Source of the DNA: Sulfurimonas sp. HSL3-7
GTDB taxonomy: Bacteria > Campylobacterota > Campylobacteria > Campylobacterales > Sulfurimonadaceae
Direction: 5' to 3'
Length of the DNA: 64,000 bases
Assembly: GCF_039645985.1 (NCBI RefSeq)
Contig: NZ_CP147919.1
Span: 2,666,001-2,730,000, forward strand
A program made the position numbers and the translations under genes. This document shows, piece by piece, positions 1 through 7,912 of the stretch. Under the pieces are notes generated by a model. It worked only from the letters and a program-made list of their open reading frames with translations. It did not search any database and had not been told where the DNA came from. Every line of letters starts with the position of its first letter. The stretch's first letter is position 1.

Positions 1-181
1 TGAATTTATTATACAGCATTTTTCCCGTAACCGATTACAGGGGTTTGGCGGTAACCAGCTTTCCACACCGGGAGCCGAACGCTTCGACACACTCGCCGAG
101 TTTGGCGTTGGTCAGTGCTTCGGCCGTGATAGAGCGGTAGCTGTTGCCCGTGCAAAAAACCAATACTCTCTTTTTATGCAT
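1..181 (-). pseudogene. arsC: Frameshifted arsenate reductase remnant (LMW-PTP type ArsC)
   Basis: The first 36 or so residues read as the N-terminus of a thioredoxin-coupled arsenate reductase, with the phosphatase loop CTGNSYRS at residues 10-17 and the typical EALTNAKLGECVEAF segment after it. The open frame then ends after only 48 residues (stop at 35-37), against about 130-140 in the family. Family-like sequence (GVESWLPPNP, then a leucine/arginine-rich helix) resumes in another frame toward the window start, so a single-base indel near position 72 best explains it. The P-loop also has Tyr where Cys is usual. It lies downstream of arsI on the same strand. A sequencing error cannot be excluded, and the gene runs off the window. 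Confidence 0.65.
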
Positions 182-256
182 AGCTTACATCCTTGGTCTA
201 TAAGTCATACAGAGAACGGAAGGAATCCTTTTTGCTGCGCTAACGCTGAATCTGCC

Positions 257-712
257 TCAGCAGCACGCCGACGCGGACCATTTTCCATCTTTGGAAAAGG
301 TCGGTTCGCAGCAGCCCGTTCCCCCGGTAAACGAATCACCGCCGAACACTTCGGTCTGCTCCATGGTATGGTAGTTTTCCCAGATAATCTCCTCGGGATC
401 CTGGACCCAGTACTTGTTCGACTCGGCGTAACAGCACTGAGCGCCGCTCTGCTTCTCGCCCGCGATGCCCGCAGCGACCAGACGTGCTTCAGTCTCGGCG
501 ACCGCCTCGTCACTGTCGAACTGCAGGCCAAGGTGGTTGAGACCGCGTTTGCCTTTGCCCTTCGAGATGGCAAAGTTGACGGCCGGGTCATCGACCAGCC
601 ACTGCAGATAGTCCTCTTTGACCTTGGTCGGCTCCATCCCGAACAAAGCGGTATAGAATGCCCGGCTTTTGTCAAGTTCTTCTACGGCGATATGGATATG
701 AAGTCGTTTCAT
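257..712 (-). CDS. arsI: ArsI/CadI-type metalloenzyme, VOC (glyoxalase) fold
   Basis: 151 residues. ArsI enzymes are Fe(II) dioxygenases that cleave the carbon-arsenic bond of methylarsenite or trivalent aromatic arsenicals in the cytosol; CadI is the cadmium-induced relative. Seen here: His5 and His7 on the first strand, GLNHLGLQ with His60, the vicinal pair Cys93-Cys94 (QCCYAESNKYW) that binds As(III) in ArsI, and Glu112 in WENY. A cysteine-rich tail (CC at 134-135 and at the very end) fits metal binding. The start was chosen at 712 because AAGGA lies six bases ahead; a start 14 codons upstream has no site. An ArsR-type operator covers its promoter, and an arsC remnant follows. Confidence 0.85.
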   Translation of the reverse strand: MKRLHIHIAVEELDKSRAFYTALFGMEPTKVKEDYLQWLVDDPAVNFAISKGKGKRGLNHLGLQFDSDEAVAETEARLVAAGIAGEKQSGAQCCYAESNKYWVQDPEEIIWENYHTMEQTEVFGGDSFTGGTGCCEPTFSKDGKWSASACC

Positions 713-743
713 AATTATTCCTTTTTCTGTTTTGGATAGCGGT

Positions 744-783
744 ATTGTAGTCAAATCTGTTTATAATATCAAGATATGTTGAT
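744..783 (-). promoter_or_regulatory. arsI promoter with ArsR-type operator
   Basis: Reading toward arsI, TTGATA (772-767) and TACAAT (749-744) are separated by 17 bases, a good sigma-70 promoter. A perfect dyad, ATCAA-N6-TTGAT, covers 768-783 and overlaps the -35 box. That spacing and sequence match the operator described for ArsR repressors, so arsenite-released repression by blocking RNA polymerase is the natural reading. No arsR gene is inside the window. Confidence 0.7.
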
Positions 784-907
784 TTAATGATCTGAATCTG
801 CTACAATCCAATTCGAATTGTTCGCCTGACGTGACCATGTTGCTGAAAAGCGGGGCTTTCAGGTATATCACCGATACTCTTGGTTGCACTGAATAAAAAG
901 GAAGATA

Positions 908-1858
908 ATGAATAGAAGAAATTTTTTAGCTGTAACGGCCGCCGTAGGATTTGGCTCCCTCACTGAACTCCAGGCAAGTGAAAAAAAGCTCCAGGCTCCC
1001 TCGGGTGCGGTCACACTCTATTATGAGATACGCGTAGCAAAACCTGAAGTCAAAGCACTGCATACCCTGCTCCAAACGGAAGCGGCAAGACTTAAAGAGA
1101 AAGGGCTGCTGAGTTTTTCCATGAAACAGATGATCGGTGATTCAACGATGGTCAAGAACTACCCGGAAAACTATAAAGGCATCCTGGCTTCTTCTTATGA
1201 AGATGGTGCAAATGAAGGCACGCTCCCCTATTTTTATGCCCTCTTTTTCAGGTTCGAGAGCTATACGGGCATGCAGGCTTCAAACGTTCAGGCGTGGTTT
1301 AGAGATAAAGCCGGCGGCCATTTTCATGCCTATAAGCCCACCCCGAAAGGGGCGGTGAAACTTCCTCTCAAGATGGACTATTATGAAGGTGTCTTTCAAA
1401 CAGTTGTTGCCGGCGATATGCACAGGATCTACAAGAGCGAAGAGGAGATCAAGACCTTCCTCAAAAACGGTACAGAGAAGAAGATGCCGGACCTGATCAC
1501 CGTGGAAAACCATGTTTCCATCAAGGAGTCTTCACTGACGATGTTCGAATCAAAAGTCTCCCAATTGCTTGAAACTGCCCAGACAACGTACCAGCCGCAA
1601 GAGCGCAAAGAGAACGGTCTGCCGGGCTCAGCCGAAAACCGCTACTACAAACGTGCCGTGACGACGGAGATCTTACGCAATGCATTTCCCAAGGGCGATC
1701 AAAGAGATTATATTATGCACGGAACCTGGGAAAGTGTCTGGGATCATGAAAACTCCCATCTTGACCCGCGCTTCAAAATGGCTGCCGGCCCGGTCGGAAG
1801 CTTTGTGATCTCCGGTCCCGTGGAACCTTTTTACAAAACATCACTGTTTGTAAATTGA
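908..1858 (+). CDS. Tat-exported protein of unknown function
   Basis: 316 residues beginning with a short twin-arginine signal (MNRRNFL, then a small-residue hydrophobic stretch to about residue 24), so a folded periplasmic product is predicted. The mature part is alpha/beta mixed with two similar-looking halves, rich in aromatic residues, and has a WESVWDHENSH segment near residue 275. I do not recognise a family with certainty; a dimeric alpha-beta-barrel (antibiotic-biosynthesis-monooxygenase-like) arrangement is possible from the YYEIRVAKPEVKALHTLL opening. AAGGAAG precedes the start. It sits just upstream of a membrane polyferredoxin, and an electron-transfer role is conceivable but unproven. 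Confidence 0.7.
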   Translation: MNRRNFLAVTAAVGFGSLTELQASEKKLQAPSGAVTLYYEIRVAKPEVKALHTLLQTEAARLKEKGLLSFSMKQMIGDSTMVKNYPENYKGILASSYEDGANEGTLPYFYALFFRFESYTGMQASNVQAWFRDKAGGHFHAYKPTPKGAVKLPLKMDYYEGVFQTVVAGDMHRIYKSEEEIKTFLKNGTEKKMPDLITVENHVSIKESSLTMFESKVSQLLETAQTTYQPQERKENGLPGSAENRYYKRAVTTEILRNAFPKGDQRDYIMHGTWESVWDHENSHLDPRFKMAAGPVGSFVISGPVEPFYKTSLFVN

Positions 1859-1953
1859 CCAGGCGGTCATAGAACCGTTTGCACGGCCGTATGAATCTTT
1901 ACAGAGTGCCGGTGCAAAAAGAGGTGAAGCCCGGGTGGGTGCGTCTGTTAAAG

Positions 1954-1963
1954 TGGGTATAAT
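1954..1963 (+). promoter_or_regulatory. Extended -10 promoter for the polyferredoxin gene
   Basis: TGGG followed by a perfect TATAAT (1958-1963), an extended -10 element, lies about 75 bases ahead of the start at 2037. No convincing -35 box was found. Confidence 0.4.
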
Positions 1964-2036
1964 AGTCATACCTCCTATGCTATCGATGGCTCTTTTTGGA
2001 CTTGTCCGGCAGTAAAACAGTAAAAAGGTTTTTTTC

Positions 2037-3395
2037 ATGGTGGACAGCTACCAACGTGATAAAGATGATCTTTTCCGGTACAAAATCGGGGAGACCTTTT
2101 TCAAAAATCCTATTGTGCTGTTTATTGTCCGTTCTGCGGCACTTGCGCTTTTCGTATACGCTTTGGTGTATGCTTTTATCTATCCCGACCCGTCGGACAA
2201 CCACTTTACAACGGCCTTGTTCTGGTCGTTTTTCTGGCCGTTTTTCATGTTTCTCTCCCTGCCGACGCTGGGGGCCTATTTCTGCTCTATCTGCCCGCTC
2301 TCTTTTGTCGGGAAAAAACTCAAGCACGTCAAAAAGAGGCCGCTTGCGATGCCGCGTTTTCTTCGAAACCCCTACATCAGCCTCGGAGTCGTCCTGGTCG
2401 TCTACTGGGGGCTCTTCTTTGCCTTTCCCGGTGTCTTCTCCCAACCGATCGCCGTTGCTGCTTTTTACACTTTTTTTGCACTGATGGCTTTCGGCTTTTT
2501 CTATTTTTTTAAAGACATGTCCTACTGCGCCTATATCTGCCCCGTCAGCTCCATTCGAAACGCCTTTTCGCGTATCTCATTCATGTGGCTGGGTACCTAC
2601 CAGGATGCCTGCAGCAGCTGCAAGACCTTTGAATGCGCCAAAGCCTGCGAATTCGGCCAATCCCCTTTCAATTTCGACAGGAACAGCTCCATGGCAGACT
2701 GTATTCTCTGCATGGATTGCGCACAGGCCTGCGAAGCGGTCAGTTTCAAAATCAACAAACCGGGCTTTTCCCTCCTGTCACCGATCAAAAGAGCAAGGGC
2801 GGTCGATGTCTGGAGCTATCTGCTTCTCTTTGCCTTTATGACCCTGACGCTAAAGGTCATTACGCTCTATAACAGTTCGCAGATCGCTCCGATGCTTCCC
2901 TGGGTGCAGTTAAGCCATGCACTCTCTCTGGCATTTCCCGACAGCGCTGTAGACTTCGAAGCCGTCACCACCCTGCTCTTCTCCGTCGGCGTGACGCTGA
3001 TGACCGTATTTGCCGCCTTCTTTGCCGCATCGAAGATTCTTGACACAGCGTTTTGGACGCTTTTCGCGGAGGTCGGCTACGCCTATGCCCCGTTGCCGCT
3101 TATCGCATCGTTCGGCTATGCGGCCACTTCTTTCTTTACGCGCTATTTTCACTCGGTTGTCAACGGTTTCATAGAGGCATTCGCACTGCCTTTCAGCTTC
3201 ATCGAACCGCTGGCCCGTTCCGATGCACCGTGGCTGCACTACTTTGTCGTTTTTGACTACATTGCGGTGATCTGGACGGTATGGCTGATCTGGCACCGTG
3301 TATCGATGGCAGCAGCAGGGGCGCGTTTTCCGGCCAGAGTTTTCTCGGCACTTTCACTTGCCGTCTTACCACTGGGTTATATGCTGATATGCTGA
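2037..3395 (+). CDS. Membrane polyferredoxin (NapH/NosR/CcoG-like 4Fe-4S protein)
   Basis: 452 residues with about nine membrane segments. Two CxxxCP-type signatures sit at the membrane edge (Cys83/Cys86 in CSICP and Cys164/Cys168 in CAYICP), the pattern of NapH, NosR and RdxA/CcoG proteins. Two ferredoxin-like clusters follow in the cytosolic loop (Cys192, 195, 200, 204 and Cys222, 225, 228, 232). It should pass electrons across or along the inner membrane. Unlike NapH it has a long C-terminal membrane part of about 190 residues. The neighbours (a Tat-exported protein upstream, a periplasmic rhodanese downstream) suggest a periplasmic redox partner, but the substrate cannot be read from the sequence. 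Confidence 0.8.
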   Translation: MVDSYQRDKDDLFRYKIGETFFKNPIVLFIVRSAALALFVYALVYAFIYPDPSDNHFTTALFWSFFWPFFMFLSLPTLGAYFCSICPLSFVGKKLKHVKKRPLAMPRFLRNPYISLGVVLVVYWGLFFAFPGVFSQPIAVAAFYTFFALMAFGFFYFFKDMSYCAYICPVSSIRNAFSRISFMWLGTYQDACSSCKTFECAKACEFGQSPFNFDRNSSMADCILCMDCAQACEAVSFKINKPGFSLLSPIKRARAVDVWSYLLLFAFMTLTLKVITLYNSSQIAPMLPWVQLSHALSLAFPDSAVDFEAVTTLLFSVGVTLMTVFAAFFAASKILDTAFWTLFAEVGYAYAPLPLIASFGYAATSFFTRYFHSVVNGFIEAFALPFSFIEPLARSDAPWLHYFVVFDYIAVIWTVWLIWHRVSMAAAGARFPARVFSALSLAVLPLGYMLIC

Positions 3396-3453
3396 TCTGC
3401 ACAGGAGATAGCCGCTGCTATAACAAAAATCTCATCATCAAAAAGGAAGACCC

Positions 3454-3906
3454 ATGAAAAAACTGCTTCTGGCATCTCTCTGTGCCCTCGGGCTCTTTGC
3501 CGGGGAGAAACCGACAAGTTTTAACGCCTATCTGGCAGGCTTCGGTTACGAAGAGCGCAAGGCGATGAAGATAAACAGTGTGGAGCTGAGTGTCATGCTT
3601 GAAGAGGGAACCGCCCAGTTGGTCGACATCCGTTTCAAAGAGGAGTACGAAGCGTGGAATATGCCCGCAGCGCTAAGTATCCCTCTCAACGAACTTCCCA
3701 AAAGGCTGGATGAGCTCGACAAAAGCAAGACGATCGTCACCGCATGCCCTCATAAAGACCGGGCCATCATCGCACAGGTCTTCCTCAAGCTCCAGGGGTA
3801 TGACGTGCGCTACCTGAGCGACGGCCTTACAGGTCTGGCGGAATATTGGCGGGGTGACAGCGCCAGAGAGTTTATCGACACCCTGAGGTCAAACCAACAA
3901 AAATAA
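3454..3906 (+). CDS. Exported rhodanese-domain protein
   Basis: 150 residues with a lipoprotein-free signal peptide (MKKLLLASLCALGLFAG). The rhodanese fold shows in VELSVMLEEGTAQLVDIRFKEEY (a DxR motif at 58-60) and in the active-site loop around Cys98 (ACPHKDRA). The loop keeps the catalytic cysteine and an arginine but is not the classic CxxGxRS form, so sulfur transfer in the periplasm is likely while the acceptor is unknown. AAGGAAG lies ahead of the start. It follows the polyferredoxin by about 60 bases and may share its transcript. Confidence 0.8.
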   Translation: MKKLLLASLCALGLFAGEKPTSFNAYLAGFGYEERKAMKINSVELSVMLEEGTAQLVDIRFKEEYEAWNMPAALSIPLNELPKRLDELDKSKTIVTACPHKDRAIIAQVFLKLQGYDVRYLSDGLTGLAEYWRGDSAREFIDTLRSNQQK

Positions 3907-3949
3907 CGGGATGCCACCCTGACATAATTCAACCGCTTTCGCGGCCGAT

Positions 3950-4171
3950 GTGCCATCATTGCACTATGGAAGATCTATCGAACAGCACACACCGCAGCAA
4001 AATGCATTTACAGCAGAAGGGTCCGGGAGGAGCCGAAGCATCGCGACTACACTTTCGAGGGGGCACCCGGTGGAGATCGTCGAGACCTTCTCGCGGCTCG
4101 GCAAGCGCATCGCTCTCATGCAGGACAGGGACGGCGAGGTCTTTGAGCTCTTTTCTGAGCAGCTGGACTGA
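3950..4171 (+). pseudogene. Possible frameshifted VOC-family remnant
   Basis: The last 34 codons (ending at 4171) read PVEIVETFSRLGKRIALMQDRDGEVFELF, which resembles the end of a glyoxalase/bleomycin-resistance (VOC) protein, where DPDG..IELF is typical. Just upstream a neighbouring frame reads EEPKHRDYTFEGAPGG, which would continue the same domain, so a frame break near 4065 is likely. No full-length frame or clear ribosome site exists. The alternative is a genuine 73-residue protein of no known family. Confidence 0.35.
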
Positions 4172-4224
4172 CTTTGTGACTATTATTTAACCAACAAAAC
4201 ACCCGGTTTTTCCGTCAAAACGCT

Positions 4225-4749
4225 ATGATCTTGGAACTGTACTGCAAAAGAGAAAGTCTGCCGATGGTGAAGGAGCGTTACGTCCGGAACATGCAGCAGG
4301 CCAGGACCTCCAACGTACGGCAGCTCCACTCTCTCAAGCTGCTGGGCTCCGGCCTCGACATCGACAAAAGCCACTTCATTCCCGAACTGACCGAAACGGT
4401 CCTCGGAAGATGGTTTTACGGCGAAGCGCTGCTTTTTTCGTCAGACGGCTGCCGTGACTCCCTGCGTGACATCGAAGAGACCATGACCGAATTCCATGCA
4501 CACTTCGGCGAGATCTATGCTGCCTACTACGGCAGACGCGCCGGCGGCCTGCTGGGTCTGATCGGTCTGAAAAGAGAGATCCCTCAGGCGCAGACGGCAA
4601 AGATCCGGCGGCATTACGACGAGATGGTCCTGCTCTGCGACCGGCTCAGGCGGCAGATGAACCGCCTTGAGAACATCATGGCCGAGCTGCCGGACGAGAC
4701 CTTTTTCAGACTCTCCCGCATGCCTAAAAAGAGCCTCAGGAGCGCCTGA
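4225..4749 (+). CDS. Degenerate CZB (chemoreceptor zinc-binding)-like protein
   Basis: 174 helical residues. The segment TVLGRWFYGEALLF at 58-71, with HFIPELTE before it and EFHAHFGEIY after it, follows the CZB pattern H...C-x-LG-x-W...H...H. His50, His91 and His93 are present, but the position of the zinc cysteine is Thr58. CZB domains sense zinc or hypochlorous acid in chemoreceptors and diguanylate cyclases. Here there is no receptor or output domain, only a basic helical C-terminus. The call is from motif reading only; an unrelated four-helix protein is the alternative. Confidence 0.5.
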   Translation: MILELYCKRESLPMVKERYVRNMQQARTSNVRQLHSLKLLGSGLDIDKSHFIPELTETVLGRWFYGEALLFSSDGCRDSLRDIEETMTEFHAHFGEIYAAYYGRRAGGLLGLIGLKREIPQAQTAKIRRHYDEMVLLCDRLRRQMNRLENIMAELPDETFFRLSRMPKKSLRSA

Positions 4750-4775
4750 AACCGGCACCTTGCCGCAGCAGCCGT

Positions 4776-5162
4776 TTACCTTTCCTGCGCGCTCTTGGGC
4801 ATGAGGTACCAGAGGACAGCGGCCACAAGAAAGAGGGCCGGAATATCACCCAGAAGGTTTGCCCGTTCCGTCTCATCGACAATAGCCTGAACGAGCATGA
4901 TGCCGCCGTGGACGATGCTCGACCAGATCGTGAACCAGATCAGGCTTGCATTGGCCATGGGGTCTTTCGCGGCGAGGATCAGAAAGACCCCCAGCGTGGC
5001 ATAGATACCCATGATCATCTGCTCGTATTCGGGCTGTCTCGGGGTCCATCCCCAGCCGTCGGGCCATACCCACATCATCATCACGTAGATGCCTGCGATG
5101 AAAATGACCCCGAACACATTGAGGGCTATTTTCAGATACTTGAGTCTTGTTTCTTCTTGCAT
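4776..5162 (-). CDS. Four-helix inner-membrane protein (DUF6632-like)
   Basis: 128 residues with four predicted membrane helices and conserved-looking aromatic-rich loops (WVWPDGWGWTP; PEYEQMIMGIYATLGVFLILAAKDP; FTIWSSIVHGGIM). I believe this is the DUF6632 family of small membrane proteins, which has no assigned function. The start is supported by GGAGG eight bases ahead. It stands alone between convergent and divergent neighbours. Confidence 0.65.
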   Translation of the reverse strand: MQEETRLKYLKIALNVFGVIFIAGIYVMMMWVWPDGWGWTPRQPEYEQMIMGIYATLGVFLILAAKDPMANASLIWFTIWSSIVHGGIMLVQAIVDETERANLLGDIPALFLVAAVLWYLMPKSAQER

Positions 5163-5355
5163 GACACGCCTCCTTGTTCTTTTCTCTAATAAACAAGTCT
5201 ATACCCATTAGTCTAAAACAGGAGTATCGGTTACATGCACGTTTAATTATTTAAAGTTATATTTTTAACAAGGCGTGCTGCCGGCCGCACCTGCTGTTTC
5301 GCTTTGTTCGATAACAAGAGTTTGAAGAGTATAATGGTACGAAAGGAGCGGCCCC

Positions 5356-5847
5356 GTGACCATAGAAAAGATAGACACCCCGCAGCAGATGCAGCGCGTC
5401 GAGGCGCTGGCGAGAGAGATCTGGCAGGAGCACTACACCCCCATCATCGGGCAGGCCCAGGTGGAGTACATGCTCGAGACCTTCCAGACGGCGGCGGCCA
5501 TGCTGCGGCAGCTCGGCGAAGGGTACCGCTACTACCTCCTGAAAGACGACGGCGAAGCGGTCGGCTACATGGCCGTCAGGCCCGAGAGCGGGCAGCTCTT
5601 TTTGAGCAAGTTCTACGTCAAAGCCGCCCGTCGCGGCCGGGGGTACGGCAGAGCCGCCCTCGCTTTTCTGACAACGCTCGCCGCCGAACAGAAGCTGCAG
5701 AAGATCGTTCTGACCGTCAACAGGAACAACACCCTCGCCCTGAAAGCCTATGCAAAGCTCGGTTTTGTCAACGTCGGCGAGGTTGTCCAGGAGATCGGCA
5801 AGGGGTTCGTGATGGATGACTACAAAATGGAGAAGCGACTTCCCTAG
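5356..5847 (+). CDS. GNAT N-acetyltransferase
   Basis: 163 residues. The GNAT fold is visible: a strand ending YMAVRPESGQLFLSKFYVKAARRG, the acetyl-CoA loop RRGRGYGRAAL at about 96-106, then VNRNNTLALKAYAKLGF near 126-142. Substrate unknown. The reading GTGACC just ahead is in the same frame, but ATG at 5356 fits the family length. Confidence 0.85.
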   Translation: MTIEKIDTPQQMQRVEALAREIWQEHYTPIIGQAQVEYMLETFQTAAAMLRQLGEGYRYYLLKDDGEAVGYMAVRPESGQLFLSKFYVKAARRGRGYGRAALAFLTTLAAEQKLQKIVLTVNRNNTLALKAYAKLGFVNVGEVVQEIGKGFVMDDYKMEKRLP

Positions 5848-5927
5848 AGAGAAGAGGCAGGAAGAGAGGGCTGCCGCATGGCTTGTCAGAAACGCAACTG
5901 TCTATGGCAGCAGCAAAAGGGCGAAGG

Positions 5928-6131
5928 TTACCGCCTGATCTCGATGTTAGAGCCGTCCCATTTGGTGACCAGACTGTACTTGTCCGCCAGCTCTTTGATG
6001 TACATGACTTCCATAACACCTTCAGCATCGAGCGACTTCGCGACCAGAACAATGGAATCCTCATTGACGCTGTCGAGCATATGATATTTCAGCTCAAGGT
6101 TCGACAGCACATTGTGTAAACGTTTTATCAT
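5928..6131 (-). CDS. Small protein of unknown function
   Basis: 67 residues, starting MIKRLHNVLSNLELKYHMLDS. The ATG at 6131 has GAGG nine bases upstream; a TTG start five codons earlier would leave the site inside the gene. The composition is that of a soluble alpha/beta protein with no cysteines or membrane segment. No family recognised. Confidence 0.6.
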   Translation of the reverse strand: MIKRLHNVLSNLELKYHMLDSVNEDSIVLVAKSLDAEGVMEVMYIKELADKYSLVTKWDGSNIEIRR

Positions 6132-6257
6132 AAAATACAACCTCAAATAATCTTGTTCGATTATAGCCTATTATTTTGAATAAATGAATTAAATTTCAAA
6201 ATATTAAATCCCGTAAAATAGGGGTTTATACAGAATTTAGCATTATGTAAACAAATA

Positions 6258-6356
6258 CTATGAAGAAGTAGGATTTATACAAGTAGCAAAACGGGGGGGG
6301 ATATTTCGCCCGATCCCTTCCGCTTCGTACATGGCTTTGCCGGCGCGGTTGTTCGA
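6258..6356 (-). other. GGDEF C-terminal scrap next to a G8 tract
   Basis: On the minus strand the frame ending at 6258 reads NNRAGKAMYEAEGIGRN, close to the last helix of GGDEF domains (ADKAMYxAKxxGRN). Nothing upstream continues the domain, so this is at most a relic. Eight consecutive G (6293-6300) lie inside it, the kind of tract that varies in Campylobacterota, but no complete gene is attached. Confidence 0.25.
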
Positions 6357-6426
6357 AAACAGGAAAGAGGGTCATGATGGAGAATACGCTACATGGAAAA
6401 AAACAGACTGCAGCGTCCGCCTGTTG

Positions 6427-6663
6427 TTAGTGTTTATCGTGCGTGCCGCAGCCGCAGCCGCCGCCGGTCATGCCGATGACATAGTGGTCGTCGACTTCGG
6501 TGATGTCAAAGTTGTGTTTACCGCAGAAACTCTGCTGCATGAACGCCAGCTGAGCCTCGGCACCCTCTTTTGCCAACGCCTTCTCCTCGAAGGTCTCAAA
6601 CTGTGCGAAGCCCTCTCTTTTAGCACAGCTGCAAAGTTTTTCGATGATAACGTGATGGTCCAT
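6427..6663 (-). CDS. Small CxC/FCGKH-family protein, copy 1
   Basis: 78 residues. Features: CSC at 11-13, FCGKHNFDI at 46-54, VDDHYVIGM at 57-65 and a glycine-cysteine tail GGGCGCGTH. Two paralogues lie at 19439-19651 and 19903-20133, aligning over the whole length with the same cysteine spacing and the same FCGKHxFDI block. The fold looks like one small alpha/beta domain; the cysteines and histidine could hold a metal or cluster. AAAGGAGA precedes the ATG, and a sigma-54-type promoter lies 35 bases upstream. Function unknown; the promoter class suggests a link to nitrogen fixation. Confidence 0.8.
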   Translation of the reverse strand: MDHHVIIEKLCSCAKREGFAQFETFEEKALAKEGAEAQLAFMQQSFCGKHNFDITEVDDHYVIGMTGGGCGCGTHDKH

Positions 6664-6697
6664 AACGGTCTCCTTTTGTATTTTTTTTACCCTATTT

Positions 6698-6712
6698 GCA
6701 TGAAATATGCCA
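6698..6712 (-). promoter_or_regulatory. Sigma-54-type promoter of CxC copy 1
   Basis: TGGCATATTTCATGC read toward 6663: GG and GC separated by exactly ten bases, as in the -24/-12 class. The predicted transcript starts near 6687, leaving a short leader with the ribosome site. Confidence 0.65.
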
Positions 6713-6730
6713 GAAGCGCAGCAAGCCCCT

Positions 6731-7300
6731 CTATTTACCGCCGAACATCTTGGCCATCGTCGCAAAGAAGACCTTGAAGGCGCCCCGGTTGCCAATGATG
6801 TCGTCAATAAACTCATCGTATGTTTGGCGTTTGGAGTCCAGATAGCCCGAGAGGTACTTTTCAGATGCTTCCACACCGCCGCTTTTTTCAATATCCAGAA
6901 GTTCATTGTACAGCTTGCTGATGGCGCTGATCGCTTGCGGTTTGGCCGCCTGACGGTACGCCATGTAGCTTTTTATCGAGCTGTCCAGCGAATCTTTCTT
7001 GATCTCGAACTTGGTCGTGACCCAGTAGTAGCGTCCGTCTTTCGACAGGTTTTTGACGACGGCAAAGATGTTTTTCCCCTGTTTCAGACGCTCCCACATC
7101 AGCTTGAAGATCACCTTCGGCATGTCCGGGTGACGTATGAGGTTGTGTGACCGGCCTATCAATTCGTTAGGAGCATAACCCGAGATCTCAAAAAAATAAT
7201 CGTTTCCAAATTCAATATTTCCTTTGATGTCCGTACGGCTCATGATGTATTTATATTTGTCCATCTTGACAGGTTCATCGATCGGTGTCGGTTGTTGCAT
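6731..7300 (-). CDS. PAS-domain (Aer-like) sensor protein
   Basis: 189 residues. The N-terminal PAS domain matches the redox-sensing Aer/NifL-type class: YIMSRTDIKGNIEFGNDYFFEISGYAPNELIG, then HNLIRHPDMPKVIF at about 52-65 and YYWVTTKFEI. The C-terminal 80 residues are helical, with no methyl-accepting, kinase or GGDEF domain, so it must act through a partner. Such stand-alone PAS proteins are common in Campylobacterota. A strong sigma-54-type promoter lies upstream, next to that of the CxC gene. Confidence 0.8.
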   Translation of the reverse strand: MQQPTPIDEPVKMDKYKYIMSRTDIKGNIEFGNDYFFEISGYAPNELIGRSHNLIRHPDMPKVIFKLMWERLKQGKNIFAVVKNLSKDGRYYWVTTKFEIKKDSLDSSIKSYMAYRQAAKPQAISAISKLYNELLDIEKSGGVEASEKYLSGYLDSKRQTYDEFIDDIIGNRGAFKVFFATMAKMFGGK

Positions 7301-7339
7301 ATTTTTTTCCTTATATTTAATATTATGTTTGACAGAAAT

Positions 7340-7354
7340 GCAATTACCGTTCCA
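7340..7354 (-). promoter_or_regulatory. Sigma-54-type promoter of the PAS gene
   Basis: TTGGAACGGTAATTGC read toward 7300, with GG-N10-GC and the TTGC box intact. This is the form usual for Campylobacterota sigma-54 promoters and is among the best in the window. Confidence 0.75.
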
Positions 7355-7525
7355 AAGAGCTGTTTGTCCGATAATTTTATGACAATATTGTTGCTTATTT
7401 CGTCATTCTGAGCCTGGATAAGTGCCCGGGACACGGGCCGACAAGCTTAAAATACAAAAAAAACAGCTCTACCCCGTAGTACATCATATGCATAGCTAAC
7501 GTGATCCCCCTACGAGAAGGTCATA

Positions 7526-7912
7526 ATGCCCGACAACCTAAGACTCAACATCGCTTCGATGGACGAAAAACACGACGACTTCCTGGCGCTGTTGGACAAG
7601 ATCCGATCCTGCGGCAACGCAGAGTTCCTGCCGCTTTTCAACGAGATGGTCGAACACACGCAAGAGCATTTTGCCTTCGAAGAAGATATGATGCACACCT
7701 ACAACTTTTACGCACGGCAGGAGCACCTTGATGAACACGCGAACCTCCTGGGCGAGATGAAATACTTTTACGAAAAATCGAAGCGCATGCCGATGATAGG
7801 GCGCTCCTACATCAACGACTACGCCTATGAGAAGTTCAAGCGCCACGTCACCAATATTGACTCCCAGCTGGCGATGTTCTTAAAAGAGCACGGGCTTAGG
7901 CAGGAGAAATAA
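7526..7912 (+). CDS. Bacteriohemerythrin
   Basis: 128 residues carrying all seven ligands of the oxo-bridged di-iron site in order: His16, His44 and His48 with Glu52 (HTQEHFAFEE), His67 and His71 (HLDEH), His107 and Asp112 (HVTNID). Such proteins bind O2 and may deliver, store or sense it. AGAAGG lies ahead of the ATG. The stop overlaps the start of the aldo-keto reductase, so the two are translationally coupled. Confidence 0.92.
   Translation: MPDNLRLNIASMDEKHDDFLALLDKIRSCGNAEFLPLFNEMVEHTQEHFAFEEDMMHTYNFYARQEHLDEHANLLGEMKYFYEKSKRMPMIGRSYINDYAYEKFKRHVTNIDSQLAMFLKEHGLRQEK

Noticed and set aside
6287-6300. Phase-variable gene at the G8 tract
   Set aside because: No complete gene uses the tract; only a short GGDEF-like scrap is next to it.
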